DNA of 64,000 nt from Streptomyces sp. Isolate_45 (GTDB taxonomy: Bacteria > Actinomycetota > Actinomycetes > Streptomycetales > Streptomycetaceae). The DNA lies in assembly GCF_024721315.2 (NCBI RefSeq), contig NZ_JANFAK020000017.1, positions 1 to 64,000 of the forward strand. The letters run 5' to 3'. The translations under genes and the position numbers were made by a program. The notes under the pieces were generated by a model, which saw only the letters and a program-made list of their open reading frames with translations, ran no database searches and had not been told where the DNA came from. Of this stretch, positions 46,336 through 55,175 are shown piece after piece. Positions within the stretch are counted from its first letter, which is position 1; each line of letters begins with the position of its first letter.

Positions 46336-47184
46336 ATGCTGCGCATCGCCGTCCCCAACAAGGGCTCACTCTCCGGAGCGGCGTCGGCGATGCTCCATGA
46401 GGCCGGCTACCGCCAGCGCAAGGAGTCCAAGGAACTCGTCACGGTCGACCCCGAGAACGAGGTCGAGTTCTTCTACCTCCGCCCGAAGGACATCGCGATC
46501 TACGTCGCGTCGGGCAAGCTCGACATCGGCATCACCGGCCGTGACCTGCTGCTGGACTCCGGGGCCAACGCCGAGGAGATCCTCCCGCTGAACTTCGGGC
46601 GCTCCACCTTCCGCTACGCCACCAAGCCCGGCACCGCGAAGGGCCCCGAGGACTTCGGCGGGATGACGATCGCGACCTCGTACGAGGGAATCGTCGCCAA
46701 GCACCTCGCCGAGCTCGGCATCGACGCCTCCATCGTCCACCTCGACGGCGCCGTCGAGACGGCCATCGAGCTCGGCGTCGCCCAGATCATCGCGGACGTC
46801 GTCGAGACCGGCACCAGCCTGCGCAACGCCGGCCTGGAGGTCATCGGCGAGCCGATCCTCAAGTCCGAGGCGACCGTCATCCGCCGCACCGGCGCCGGCA
46901 CCGACGACCCGAAGGTCGCGCAGTTCCTGCGCCGCCTCCAGGGCGTCCTGGTGGCCCGCAGCTACGTGATGATGGACTACGACTGCCGCGCCGAGCACCT
47001 GGAGCGCGCGGTCGCCCTCACGCCGGGCCTGGAGTCGCCGACGATCTCCCCGCTGCACAACGAGGGCTGGGTCGCCGTCCGCGCGATGGTTCCCGCCAAG
47101 GAAGCCCAGCGGATCATGGACGACCTGTACGAGCTCGGCGCGCGCGCGATCCTCACCACCTCGATCCACGCCTGCCGCCTCTGA
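46336..47184 (+). CDS. hisG: ATP phosphoribosyltransferase (long form)
   Basis: A 282-residue enzyme that starts histidine synthesis from ATP and PRPP. MLRIAVPNKGSLSGAASAML is the normal N-terminus, and the PRPP loop region reads ADVVETGTSLRNAGLEV. The C-terminal ACT-like regulatory domain (about residues 205-282) is present, so it is the long, histidine-inhibited form. It follows hisE on the same strand with normal length. Confidence 0.96.
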   Translation: MLRIAVPNKGSLSGAASAMLHEAGYRQRKESKELVTVDPENEVEFFYLRPKDIAIYVASGKLDIGITGRDLLLDSGANAEEILPLNFGRSTFRYATKPGTAKGPEDFGGMTIATSYEGIVAKHLAELGIDASIVHLDGAVETAIELGVAQIIADVVETGTSLRNAGLEVIGEPILKSEATVIRRTGAGTDDPKVAQFLRRLQGVLVARSYVMMDYDCRAEHLERAVALTPGLESPTISPLHNEGWVAVRAMVPAKEAQRIMDDLYELGARAILTTSIHACRL

Positions 47185-47243
47185 CACCTGCCGCCCCCGG
47201 CAGCAGACGTTCACCCCACCTCCTCGCAGAACCGAGCGCACCC

Positions 47244-47708
47244 ATGGCCGAGTCCGCCGCCCAGCCCGCAACGCCCACCCTGCCGGTCACCTTCCGGCCG
47301 AACCGGACGCGGGCCGTGCTGCTGAGCGTCGGGCTCGCCATGTTCGCCACGATCACCACCGTCGCGCTGCTGCTGGAGAAGCTCAGCGCGGGCGAGCGCG
47401 TCAGCTTCGTCTTCACCGCCGCCCTGCTCAGCTCCGTCCTCGTCCTGCTCAGCCGCCCCAAGGTGGTCGCCGACGAGGGCGGGGTCACGGTCATCAACCT
47501 GACCACCACCCGCCGCCTGGAGTGGGCGCAGATCCTGCGCGTCAACCTGCGCCCGGGCGACCCGTGGGTGTTCCTGGACCTCAGCGACGGCACCAGCCTG
47601 CCCGTCCTCGGCATCCAGCCCGGAGTCGCCAAGGCCCAGGCGATCGGCGACGCCCGCACCCTGCGCGCCCTGGCCGAAACCCGGGGAACCGGCGCAAACG
47701 ACCGCTAG
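47244..47708 (+). CDS. PH-domain membrane protein
   Basis: A 154-residue protein with two hydrophobic segments (AVLLSVGLAMFATITTVALL and SFVFTAALLSSVLVLL) followed by a small PH-like domain: VVADEGGVTVINLTTTRRLE and the WAQILRVNLRPGDPWVFLDL stretch. This is the bacterial bPH6-like family near hisG in streptomycetes. It starts 59 bp after hisG and could be in the same operon. The function of this family is unknown. Confidence 0.8.
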   Translation: MAESAAQPATPTLPVTFRPNRTRAVLLSVGLAMFATITTVALLLEKLSAGERVSFVFTAALLSSVLVLLSRPKVVADEGGVTVINLTTTRRLEWAQILRVNLRPGDPWVFLDLSDGTSLPVLGIQPGVAKAQAIGDARTLRALAETRGTGANDR

Positions 47709-47907
47709 CGCGCCGAGCCCCGCCGCTGCGTCCCATTGCGGCAGCGATCCCAATGACTACCCTGGTGGCGGGGCGCGGCCGCGCGCCCTCCCACACGCCC
47801 CGGGACCCCGAGGCCCGTGGGCACCTGCGACCAGAGGAGTGACTCCCTCCAGCAATGGACGGATCGTCCGGTAGTACCCGCGCCGCCCTCCCCCCGGAGG
47901 CGGCGGC

Positions 47908-49338
47908 ATGACCACCCCGCTACTCCTGCTCCTGGCGGCCTTCGCCCTGATCCTCGCCAACGGTTTCTTCGTGGCGGCCGAATTCGGCCTCGTCACCGTG
48001 GAGAGACCCGAGGCCGAACGCGCCGCCGCCGAGGGGGACCGCCGTGCCCGCACGGTCGTCGACGCCCTGAGGGAGCTGTCCTTCCAGCTCTCCGGCACCC
48101 AGCTCGGCATCACCATCACCTCCCTCGTCGTCGGCATGCTGGCCGAACCGGCCCTCGCCGCCCTGCTGTCCGGGCCGCTCGCCGCGACCGGCCTGCCCCG
48201 GGGAGCCGTCCCCGGCATCGCCGTCGTCATAGGCATGCTGCTCGCCTCCGCCGTCCAGATGGTCGTCGGCGAGCTCGTCCCGAAGAACTGGGCGATCTCC
48301 CGCCCGCTCCAGGTGGCCCGCTTCGTCGCCGGCCCCCAGCAGGTGTTCTCCCGGGCCTTCCGACCCGTCATCGCCGGCCTCAACTCCGTCGCGAACCGTC
48401 TCGTACGGGCGCTGGGAGTGGAGCCGACCGAGGAGATGGCCTCCGCCCGGACCCCCGGCGAACTGGTCTCCCTGGTCCGCCATTCGGCCCAGGCCGGCGC
48501 CCTCGAACAGGACACCGCCGACCTCTTCGTACGGACCCTGTCGCTGGGCGGGCTCACCGCCCAGCACGTCATGACCCCCCGCGTGAAGGTCAGCGCCCTC
48601 CAGCACACGGCCACCGCGGCCGACGTGCTGAACCTGACCCGGGCCACCGGGCTGTCCCGCTTCCCCGTGTACCGCGAACGCATCGACGAGATCACCGGTG
48701 TGGTCCACCTCAAGGACGCCCTGGCCGTACCCGAGGGCCGGCGCTCCCGCACCCCCGTCGGCCGGATCTGCGTCGCCCCGCTGCTGGTGCCCGGCTCCCT
48801 GCCGGTGCAGCCCCTGCTGGAGCGACTGCGCAGCGAACAGCCGATGGCCGTGGTGGTAGACGAGTACGGCGGCACCGCGGGCGTGGTCACCCTGGAGGAC
48901 ATCGTGGAGGAACTCGTCGGCGAGGTCCGCGACGAGCACGACCTCGCCGAGGACGGCCGCCCCGAACTGGCCGCCGCACCCCCCGAGGACGGCCGCCCCT
49001 CCTGGGAGGCCGACGGCAGCTGCCGCGTCCACACCCTGCGCCGCATAGGCCTGGAAGTCCCCGAGGGCCCCTACGAGACCGTCGCCGGTCTCGTCGCGGA
49101 CCTGCTGGGCCGCATCCCCGCCCCCGGCGACCGGGCCGAGCTCCCCGGCTGGAAGCTGTCCGTCCGCCAGGTCGGCCGCAACCGCGCCGAACGCGTCCGG
49201 CTCGTCCGCCTGACGACGGTCCCCGCCGGTGGCCCGTACGGGCTCCTCCCCGGGGCCGACCGCGGCGCCCGGTCCGAACCCGTCCGCACCGCGGCCGACG
49301 CCGGAGCTCCGGCCGAGCTGGAAGGCGCTGCCCGATGA
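47908..49338 (+). CDS. CNNM/HlyC-type (CorC family) membrane protein, first copy
   Basis: A 476-residue protein. The DUF21 transmembrane domain (about residues 1-190) has NGFFVAAEFGLVTVERPEAE and GELVPKNWAIS. Two CBS domains follow (about 210-330), with MTPRVKVSAL at the front and VDEYGGTAGVVTLEDIVEEL, then a CorC/HlyC transporter-associated domain and a disordered tail. Relatives are implicated in Mg2+/Co2+ efflux; the haemolysin name is historical. Its stop overlaps the second paralogue as ATGA. Confidence 0.92.
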   Translation: MTTPLLLLLAAFALILANGFFVAAEFGLVTVERPEAERAAAEGDRRARTVVDALRELSFQLSGTQLGITITSLVVGMLAEPALAALLSGPLAATGLPRGAVPGIAVVIGMLLASAVQMVVGELVPKNWAISRPLQVARFVAGPQQVFSRAFRPVIAGLNSVANRLVRALGVEPTEEMASARTPGELVSLVRHSAQAGALEQDTADLFVRTLSLGGLTAQHVMTPRVKVSALQHTATAADVLNLTRATGLSRFPVYRERIDEITGVVHLKDALAVPEGRRSRTPVGRICVAPLLVPGSLPVQPLLERLRSEQPMAVVVDEYGGTAGVVTLEDIVEELVGEVRDEHDLAEDGRPELAAAPPEDGRPSWEADGSCRVHTLRRIGLEVPEGPYETVAGLVADLLGRIPAPGDRAELPGWKLSVRQVGRNRAERVRLVRLTTVPAGGPYGLLPGADRGARSEPVRTAADAGAPAELEGAAR

Positions 49339-50378
49339 ACGCCCTCCAACTCCTCTTCGCCCTCCTCCTGGTCCTCGCCAACGGCTTCTTCGTCGGAGCC
49401 GAGTTCGCGCTCGTCTCCGTACGCCGCAGTCAGATCGAGCCCCTCGCGGCCGGATCCAAACGGGCCCGCCAGGTGCTGTACGGGCTGGAGAACCTGCCGC
49501 GCATGATGGCGGCCGCCCAGTTCGGCATCACCCTCTGCTCGATCACCCTCGGCGCGGTCGCCGAGCCCACCGTGGCCCGGTTGCTGGAGCCCGTCTTCCA
49601 CGCCGTCCACGTCCCGCAGGGCCTCATCCACCCCCTCGGCTACGTCTTCGCGTTGTCCGCCGTGGTCTTCCTGCACCTGGTGATCGGCGAGATGGTCCCG
49701 AAGAACCTGGCGATGGCGGCCCCCGAACGGACCGCGCTGTGGTTCAGCCCCGGCCTGGTCGCCTTCGCCCGCGTGTGCGGCCCGGTCACCGCCGCCCTCG
49801 GTGCCTGCGCCGCGCTCGTCCTGCGGCTCTTCAAGGTCGAGCCCAAGGACGAGGTCGAGGCCGTCTACACCTCCGCGCAGCTCGGCCGGCTCGTCGAGGA
49901 CTCCCGGCAGGCCGGGCTCCTCGGGTCCGTCGAGCAGGAGCGCCTGGAGGACGCACTGGAACTGGGCAGCCGCCCCGTCACCGACGTCCTGCTGCCCCGG
50001 GAACGGCTCGTCACGGTCGGCCCGGCGGTGACACCCCGCCAGATCGAGCAGTTGACCGTCCGCACGGGCTACTCCCGTTTCCCCGTCCGCTCCGACACCG
50101 GCGCCTTCATGGGCTACCTGCACGTGAAGGACGTCCTCGACCTGGAGGATCGCGAGCGGGCCGTGCCCCAGCGGGTCTGGCGCCGGATGACCACCCTGTG
50201 CTCCACCCTGCCCCTCGACGACGCCCTCAGCGTCATGCGGCGCGACGCCACCCACCTGGCGCAGGTCGCCGACCCGGCGGGGCGCGTCCTCGGCCTCGTC
50301 GCCCTGGAGGACGTCCTGGAGATGCTGGTCGGCGAGGTCCGCGACCCCTCCCACCGCAGCTACGCCCGCAGCGCGTAG
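49335..50378 (+). CDS. CNNM/HlyC-type membrane protein, second copy
   Basis: A 347-residue paralogue of the preceding protein. The DUF21 domain shows NGFFVGAEFALVSVRRSQIE and IGEMVPKNLAMAAPE; the CBS pair is at about residues 205-335 (TDVLLPRERLVTVGPAV, GLVALEDVLEML). It lacks the C-terminal CorC-associated domain of its neighbour, so it is the short form. ATGA overlap with the first copy indicates coupled translation; the two may form a heteromeric transporter. Confidence 0.92.
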   Translation: MNALQLLFALLLVLANGFFVGAEFALVSVRRSQIEPLAAGSKRARQVLYGLENLPRMMAAAQFGITLCSITLGAVAEPTVARLLEPVFHAVHVPQGLIHPLGYVFALSAVVFLHLVIGEMVPKNLAMAAPERTALWFSPGLVAFARVCGPVTAALGACAALVLRLFKVEPKDEVEAVYTSAQLGRLVEDSRQAGLLGSVEQERLEDALELGSRPVTDVLLPRERLVTVGPAVTPRQIEQLTVRTGYSRFPVRSDTGAFMGYLHVKDVLDLEDRERAVPQRVWRRMTTLCSTLPLDDALSVMRRDATHLAQVADPAGRVLGLVALEDVLEMLVGEVRDPSHRSYARSA

Positions 50379-50405
50379 CACCCGCGGCCCGGGCGACGCC
50401 ACCGT

Positions 50406-50448
50406 CGGCCCGGCCCCGCCCGCCCTCCGGGGCGCCGGGGCCGGGCCG
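50406..50448. terminator. Terminator between the HlyC pair and ridA-like gene
   Basis: CGGCCCGGCCCCG (50406-50418) and its complement CGGGGCCGGGCCG (50436-50448) form a perfect 13-bp stem with a 17-nt loop between convergent genes. Confidence 0.8.
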
Positions 50449-50469
50449 TTGTCGTACGGCCCGCCCGCA

Positions 50470-50871
50470 TCACGCGACGGCGGTCCCCTCCAGCTCGACC
50501 ATCAGGGAGGGGATGGCCAGCCGGGACACCCCGAGCATCGTGGTGGTCGGCGCCACCCGGGCGGCGCCCAACCGTGACGCCAGTACGCCGTAGTGCTGGA
50601 AGAGCAGGTCGACGTCAGTGGTGTGGACGTTGAGCCGGACGAGGTTCCCGAGGGACATGCCCGCCCCACCGAGCACGGCCTCCAGGTTGTCCAGGCTCAG
50701 CGCCAACTGCGCCGCCATGTCACCGTCGTGCAGGGGCTTTCCGTCGCCGCTCATCGCGGTCTGCCCCGAGCAGTACAGGGTCCGGGTCTGCCCGGAGACG
50801 ACCTCGCCCTGGTTGTAGCCCAGCTCCACCGACCACGTCCACGGGTTGACCGCCGTGCGTTCCATCGTCAT
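50470..50871 (-). CDS. RidA/YjgF-family protein
   Basis: A 133-residue chorismate-mutase-like protein. Conserved RidA blocks are LYCSGQTAMSGDGKP, DNLEAVLGGAGMSLGNLVRL, and LAIPSLMVELEGTAVA. The usual catalytic Arg of the enamine deaminase site (RVxVEVxxxA) is not evident in the last block (IPSLMVELEGTA), so a different member of the family is likely. It diverges from a WYL regulator around a perfect palindrome. The ATG has GGAG 5 nt upstream. Confidence 0.88.
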   Translation of the reverse strand: MTMERTAVNPWTWSVELGYNQGEVVSGQTRTLYCSGQTAMSGDGKPLHDGDMAAQLALSLDNLEAVLGGAGMSLGNLVRLNVHTTDVDLLFQHYGVLASRLGAARVAPTTTMLGVSRLAIPSLMVELEGTAVA

Positions 50872-50970
50872 GTCCGCTCCATTCGATGCGTCGACCGCAG
50901 GTACGTCCGTCCGTCGGTCGGCCCGGTGGCCGGCCGTCCTCGACGTCGTACGGAAAGCCTCGCAATGAAT

Positions 50971-50989
50971 CACGACACCCTGTGTCGTG
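50971..50989. promoter_or_regulatory. Palindromic operator between the RidA and WYL genes
   Basis: CACGACAC and GTGTCGTG are separated by CCT, giving an uninterrupted 8-bp-arm palindrome of 19 bp. It lies 21 bp before the WYL start and about 100 bp before the RidA start, and is the best candidate for autoregulation by the WYL protein and control of the RidA gene. Confidence 0.7.
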
Positions 50990-51009
50990 TATGTCGGTAG
51001 GGTTTTCAC

Positions 51010-52011
51010 ATGCGCGCCGATCGGTTGGTCTCCCTGGTGCTGATGCTGCGCCGGCGCGGTCGGCTGTCCGCGGCCACGCTGGCCCGCGAGCTGGAGGTGT
51101 CCACCCGCACCGTGCTGCGCGACATGGAGGCGCTGTCCGCGGCCGGCGTCCCGGTCCACGCCGAACGCGGCCGGCACGGCGGGTTCGCGTTGCTGCCCGG
51201 GTTCCGGACCGAGCTCACCGGACTCAACCACGACGAGTCCCTCGCGCTGCTGGTCGCCGGATCGCGGCGCGGCGCGCAGGCGTTCGGCCTCGGCTCGGCG
51301 CTCGCCTCGGCCATGCTCAAAGTGGTCGACGCACTGCCCGAAGGCCATCGGGACACCGCGACCGGAGTGGCCGAGCGACTGCTCATCGACCCGGAGACCG
51401 ACCTCCTCTCGCGCCGCGTGGTCGCCGAGGAGGTGTCCGACGCCGTCGTGTCCGAGGTCAGGCGCGCGGTCTTCGCCGGACACAAGCTGCGCATCCACTA
51501 CGCGGCGACGGACCGGCCGGCGCAGTGGCGCACGGTGGACCCGATCGGCCTGGTCACCGTGCGGGAGCGGGGCTACCTGCTGGCCACGAGAGCGGGCGCG
51601 GACCGCACCTACCGGCTGTCCCGGGTCCGGGCCGCCGAGGAACTCGACGAACCCGCGCAGCGACCGGACCGGATCGATCTGGACCGGGCCTGGCAGGACC
51701 GCAGCTCGCGGTTCCGGACCGGCGGCGACCAGGTCACCGTGGTGCTCCGGCTCCACCCGGCGCGGCGGGAGAACCTGCTGGACACCGCGCTGGCCGTCCT
51801 CACCGAGGAAGCCGACCCCGACGGCCGACTACGGCTGACGGTGACCTTCCAGGACGCGAGGCACGCCGAATGGGCGCTGTGGCAGTTGGCCACGCACGCC
51901 GAAGCCCTGACCCCGCACTGGTTGCGCGCCTCCCTGCGCGAACGCGCCGCCGCGCTCGCCGGTCACTACGAGGCGACGCCCGACCCCGGAGCCGTCACGA
52001 CCGGACCCTAG
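51010..52011 (+). CDS. HTH-WYL (YafY/DeoR-type) transcriptional regulator
   Basis: A 333-residue regulator. The N-terminal winged HTH is LVLMLRRRGRLSAATLAREL with STRTVLRDMEALSAAGVPV. The WYL domain (about residues 145-215) has HKLRIHYAATD and RGYLLATRAGADRTYRLSRV, which in related proteins bind a ligand. The C-terminal 100 residues form the usual WCX extension. It diverges from the RidA gene. The TAG stop is formed by the left end of an inverted-repeat element. Confidence 0.92.
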   Translation: MRADRLVSLVLMLRRRGRLSAATLARELEVSTRTVLRDMEALSAAGVPVHAERGRHGGFALLPGFRTELTGLNHDESLALLVAGSRRGAQAFGLGSALASAMLKVVDALPEGHRDTATGVAERLLIDPETDLLSRRVVAEEVSDAVVSEVRRAVFAGHKLRIHYAATDRPAQWRTVDPIGLVTVRERGYLLATRAGADRTYRLSRVRAAEELDEPAQRPDRIDLDRAWQDRSSRFRTGGDQVTVVLRLHPARRENLLDTALAVLTEEADPDGRLRLTVTFQDARHAEWALWQLATHAEALTPHWLRASLRERAAALAGHYEATPDPGAVTTGP

Positions 52012-52080
52012 GGCCCGTCGTCGAATTCCCCTCCGCCTCGCGGCGTTGGGGCGACGACGGGAGTTCGACGACAGGCCCTA
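52009..52080. mobile_element. 72-bp MITE-like inverted-repeat element
   Basis: The ends TAGGGCCCGTCGTCGAA (52009-52025) and the complement of TTCGACGACAGGCCCTA (52064-52080) match in 16 of 17 positions, and the pairing continues to about 25 nt with three mismatches. CTAG flanks both sides. It carries no gene. Its left end gives the TAG stop of the WYL gene and its right end (read on the minus strand) the TAG stop of the EccA-like gene. The strong hairpin can also terminate both transcripts. Confidence 0.75.
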
Positions 52081-54021
52081 GAGCGGCGGTGGCTCCGGCC
52101 GTTCCTGGGGGCCGCGGCCCGACAGGACCTCCCCGTACGCCTGCATCAGGTCCGCCAGCCGCAGCGTCGCCAGGTCGTCCCGCGAGGGCTCCCCGGCGAA
52201 TCCCGCCAGCCGCAGGTCCCGGTAGGCGCAGCTCTTCTCGTACAGGGTGCGCAGGAAGCGACCGTTGCCCAACTCGTCGATCCAGCCCTGCTCGACGACG
52301 TGCCCGCTGATGCTGCGCAGTTCCTCCAGGGCCTCCTCGTCCCACCGGTCCCCGTTCGCCTCCGCCAGCACCCCGCCGATCGAGGTGAGTTCCGGCGGCC
52401 GGTAGCTGGGGAAGTCCACCCGGGTCGTGAACCGCGACGACAGCCCGGGGTTCGCGCCGAGGAGCCGGTCCATCCCCGCCGGATAGCCGGCCAGGATCAC
52501 CACCAGGTGGTCCCGGTTGTCCTCCGCCCGCTTCAACAGCACCTGAAGCGCCTCGTCCCCGTACGCGTCACCCTTGCTGTAGCCGGAGTTGGACAGGCTG
52601 TACGCCTCGTCGACGAACAGCACGCCGCCGATCGCCGAATCGATCAGCTCGTTCGCCTTCACCGCGGTCTGTCCGAGGAACTCACCGACCAGATCGGCCC
52701 GTTGGGCCTCCACCAGATGGTCGCCGCCGAGCAACCCCAGCGCGTAGAAGACCCGCCCCAGGATCCGCGCCACCGTGGTCTTCCCGGTGCCCGAGGGGCC
52801 CGAGAAGACGAAGTGGCGTTTTGGCGGCTGCACCGGCAACCCCTGCGCCGCCCGCAACCTGGCCATGTGCAACTGCGCCGACAGGGCCTTCACCTGCCGC
52901 TTCACCGGATCGAGCCCCACCATCCGCTCCAGCTCCGCCAGCGCCTCGGCCAGCGCCTGCGGATCGGCGGGCCCGGCCGGCAGTCCGGCCGGAGCGCCCT
53001 GCGGCGGCACGGACACCTTGTGCCGTGCGCCCTCCAACCCGCCCGCGCCCGCCGACGGCACGAAACGCTGCTCGGGCGGGTCCAGCGGCGTCGGCGGATC
53101 CGAATCCACCTGGCCGTCAGCCGCGACGTCCTGGAAGGGACCCCCGCCGAGCGCCACGGCGGCGTAGTCCCCGCCGGCCGTCGACAGACCGTGCCCCGCC
53201 AACCCCTCGGTGACGTGCCCGGAGAGCCCCGCGAACCCGGCCATGTCGTCGGGGTCGCTGCTGTCCGCGATGGCCGTCAGCCGGGCCGCGGTGTCCATGA
53301 ACGCCGGATCCACCCGGTGCACCGCCCGGTACAGCGGCAGCGCGGCGGCGCTGCGCCCGGTTCCCTCGTGCGCCCGCGCCAGCCAGTACCGCAGCTCCTT
53401 GCGCTGCGGCTGCTCGCTGCGACAGCGCATCAGCGCCGCCGACAGCATCGGCTCCGCCTGCCCGTACATCTCCAACCGCACCCGGGCCATGCCACCGAAC
53501 AGGCCGGCCTCGATGCCCAGCAGCGGATCGTCCACCAGCGGCTCCGTGTGCCGCACCAACTGCTCCCAGTCCTTGACCAGGTAGGCGCGGCAGGCGTGCA
53601 GGAACCGGACCTGCGGATCGGCGTCCACCGGCGGCAGCGCGGCGAGGGCCTGGTCCAGCTCCGGCACGTGCCGGCCGTCCAGCCAGTGGGAGGCGTGGGC
53701 CAGCAGCAGGTCGCGCCGGCTCTCCAGCACCGGCTGCACCCACCAGCCCAACCAGTACCAGGAGTTGAGCGTCCGCCGGTGCCGCGCCCGCTGCTCGCCG
53801 AAGCGGTCCCGGTGCGCGTACATGCGGAGCAGGGCGTTGGTGGTGTCCACGCGGAGCGCGTGCAGGCCCAACCAGGCGTCCGCCATGGTGGGGTCGAACC
53901 TGACGGCCGACCGGAACTCCTCCTCGGCCTGCGGATAGGCACCCATCGTGCAGGCGTCCACCCCGCGCAGCCAGGCGAGTTCGGCCGGGGCGTGTGCGCT
54001 GCCCGGCATGCCGAAGTCCAT
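52078..54021 (-). CDS. EccA-like AAA ATPase with TPR domain (orphan)
   Basis: A 647-residue protein. The N-terminal half (about residues 1-280) is a helical TPR-like region with pairs of Trp/Leu helices (AELAWLRGVDACTMGAYPQA, ASHWLDGRHVPELDQAL). A Pro-rich linker leads to a CbxX/CfqX-type AAA domain: Walker A SGPSGTGKTTVAR, Walker B GGVLFVDEAYSLS, and sensor regions VVILAGYP and NPGLSSRF. This is the architecture of EccA of type VII secretion, but no other Ecc gene is nearby. The ATG at 54021 follows GGGGG by 5 nt. Confidence 0.88.
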   Translation of the reverse strand: MDFGMPGSAHAPAELAWLRGVDACTMGAYPQAEEEFRSAVRFDPTMADAWLGLHALRVDTTNALLRMYAHRDRFGEQRARHRRTLNSWYWLGWWVQPVLESRRDLLLAHASHWLDGRHVPELDQALAALPPVDADPQVRFLHACRAYLVKDWEQLVRHTEPLVDDPLLGIEAGLFGGMARVRLEMYGQAEPMLSAALMRCRSEQPQRKELRYWLARAHEGTGRSAAALPLYRAVHRVDPAFMDTAARLTAIADSSDPDDMAGFAGLSGHVTEGLAGHGLSTAGGDYAAVALGGGPFQDVAADGQVDSDPPTPLDPPEQRFVPSAGAGGLEGARHKVSVPPQGAPAGLPAGPADPQALAEALAELERMVGLDPVKRQVKALSAQLHMARLRAAQGLPVQPPKRHFVFSGPSGTGKTTVARILGRVFYALGLLGGDHLVEAQRADLVGEFLGQTAVKANELIDSAIGGVLFVDEAYSLSNSGYSKGDAYGDEALQVLLKRAEDNRDHLVVILAGYPAGMDRLLGANPGLSSRFTTRVDFPSYRPPELTSIGGVLAEANGDRWDEEALEELRSISGHVVEQGWIDELGNGRFLRTLYEKSCAYRDLRLAGFAGEPSRDDLATLRLADLMQAYGEVLSGRGPQERPEPPPL

Positions 54022-54399
54022 CACATCCCCCACAAGCCAGCCCCGTGGTACGCGGCAACCCCCGTGCTGCGCACGCGAGTTGTCCACCCCGCCGATGAAA
54101 TCAGGGCTGCATCGTACCTGCGGTGACGCACCTTACCCAGGGTGCGACGGGGACGGGTCGCGCGTGCGCTCCGGACGCGCATGGTAACGCACGGTGAGGA
54201 TCGGTGGGGGGAGCGGCCCGCGGGGCGTCGGACGGGGACCGTGCCGGGGGCAGGACGGAGCCCCCGGTCACGGGGGAACAACCGGGGGCTCCATGGGCGC
54301 GGCTGCCTTCGCAGACCGCGCATTCAGAACGTAAGGCCGTCGCCGGGGCCTGGTCAAGCGGGTCGGAACGGGCCCGTGGACGCCGTTCCGCGGCGCCGA
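54022..54399. other. Intergenic region with strong hairpin upstream of the EccA-like gene
   Basis: No gene is supported over these 378 bp. A perfect 12-bp stem, GGAGCCCCCGGT (54257-54268) with ACCGGGGGCTCC (54281-54292), has a 12-nt loop that is C-rich on the minus strand. It lies 108 bp beyond the upstream kinase stop and so may be its terminator, or part of a small RNA. Confidence 0.45.
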
Positions 54400-55035
54400 T
54401 CAGGCCTGGGGCAGTCCGTCGCTCCCGGTGACGGAAGCGGCGGTTCCCGGCGTCGCAGCAGCCCCTGAAGTCCACTCGTATCCCGTACCGCTCTGGCGTA
54501 CCAGGGTGTCGGCGAAGGGGCGCGAAGGGTCGTCCGAGAAGTGCGCGCGCTCGGCGCGCTCCCATCCGTCCCAGAAGTCGGAAAGTTCACGCCCGTCCCG
54601 GTTCCTCCCGCGCCCCCAGGAGGTCTCACGGGCGGTCTCCATCCACAGCAGCCGCGCCAGGCGCGGCCGCAGGGCCCGCCGGCCGGCTCCGACCCCCTCG
54701 ACGAGCACCACCGGCGCCGGCTCCAGCACCCGCTCCGGCCCGAAGCGCCGTTCCACCCAGTCGTACGGGGCCCAGTGCGCGGCCCGGCCCGCCGCCAGCG
54801 GCCGCAGCACCTGCGCGTCCAGCCGGCGCCACCAGTCGAACAGCTCCTCATGGGTGGCCACGTCGTCGAGGTGCAGCACCGGCGCCCCGCCGAGGGCCCC
54901 GGCGAGCCTCCCCGCGAACGTGCTCTTCCCCGAACCGGCGTGCCCGTCGACCCCGATCAATCGGACCGGGCCGAGGGAGGGCGGCAGGGCGGTGAGCTCC
55001 CGTGCGAGTGACTCAAGTGACTGCTGTGGTTCCAC
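54400..55035 (-). CDS. P-loop kinase (uridine/pantothenate-kinase-like)
   Basis: A 211-residue protein with Walker A GVDGHAGSGKSTFAGRLAGA (residues about 27-46) and an acidic APVLHLDDVATHEELFDW block like nucleoside or nucleotide kinases. The LEPAPVVLVEGVGAG stretch is the Walker B-like region. Fold is of the uridine kinase/phosphoribulokinase group; the substrate is unclear. The GTG at 55035 (VEPQQSL...) is the only start with reasonable coding. It diverges from the C39 peptidase gene. Confidence 0.8.
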   Translation of the reverse strand: MEPQQSLESLARELTALPPSLGPVRLIGVDGHAGSGKSTFAGRLAGALGGAPVLHLDDVATHEELFDWWRRLDAQVLRPLAAGRAAHWAPYDWVERRFGPERVLEPAPVVLVEGVGAGRRALRPRLARLLWMETARETSWGRGRNRDGRELSDFWDGWERAERAHFSDDPSRPFADTLVRQSGTGYEWTSGAAATPGTAASVTGSDGLPQA

Positions 55036-55175
55036 CCGGCCAGCTTAGGCGGCCCGTTCGGAGGGGGTCGTTCACCCCGACACGTGCCCGTGGCTTCGGC
55101 CCCCGGCCCGCGGGAACTGGAAGGGTGGACGAGCCGATCCACCGCACCGACACCGACCCCTGGGGGCCAACGCCG

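Noticed and set aside
54257..54292. Possible 6C RNA
   Set aside because: Only one hairpin with a C-rich loop was found; the second six-C hairpin required by that family could not be identified.
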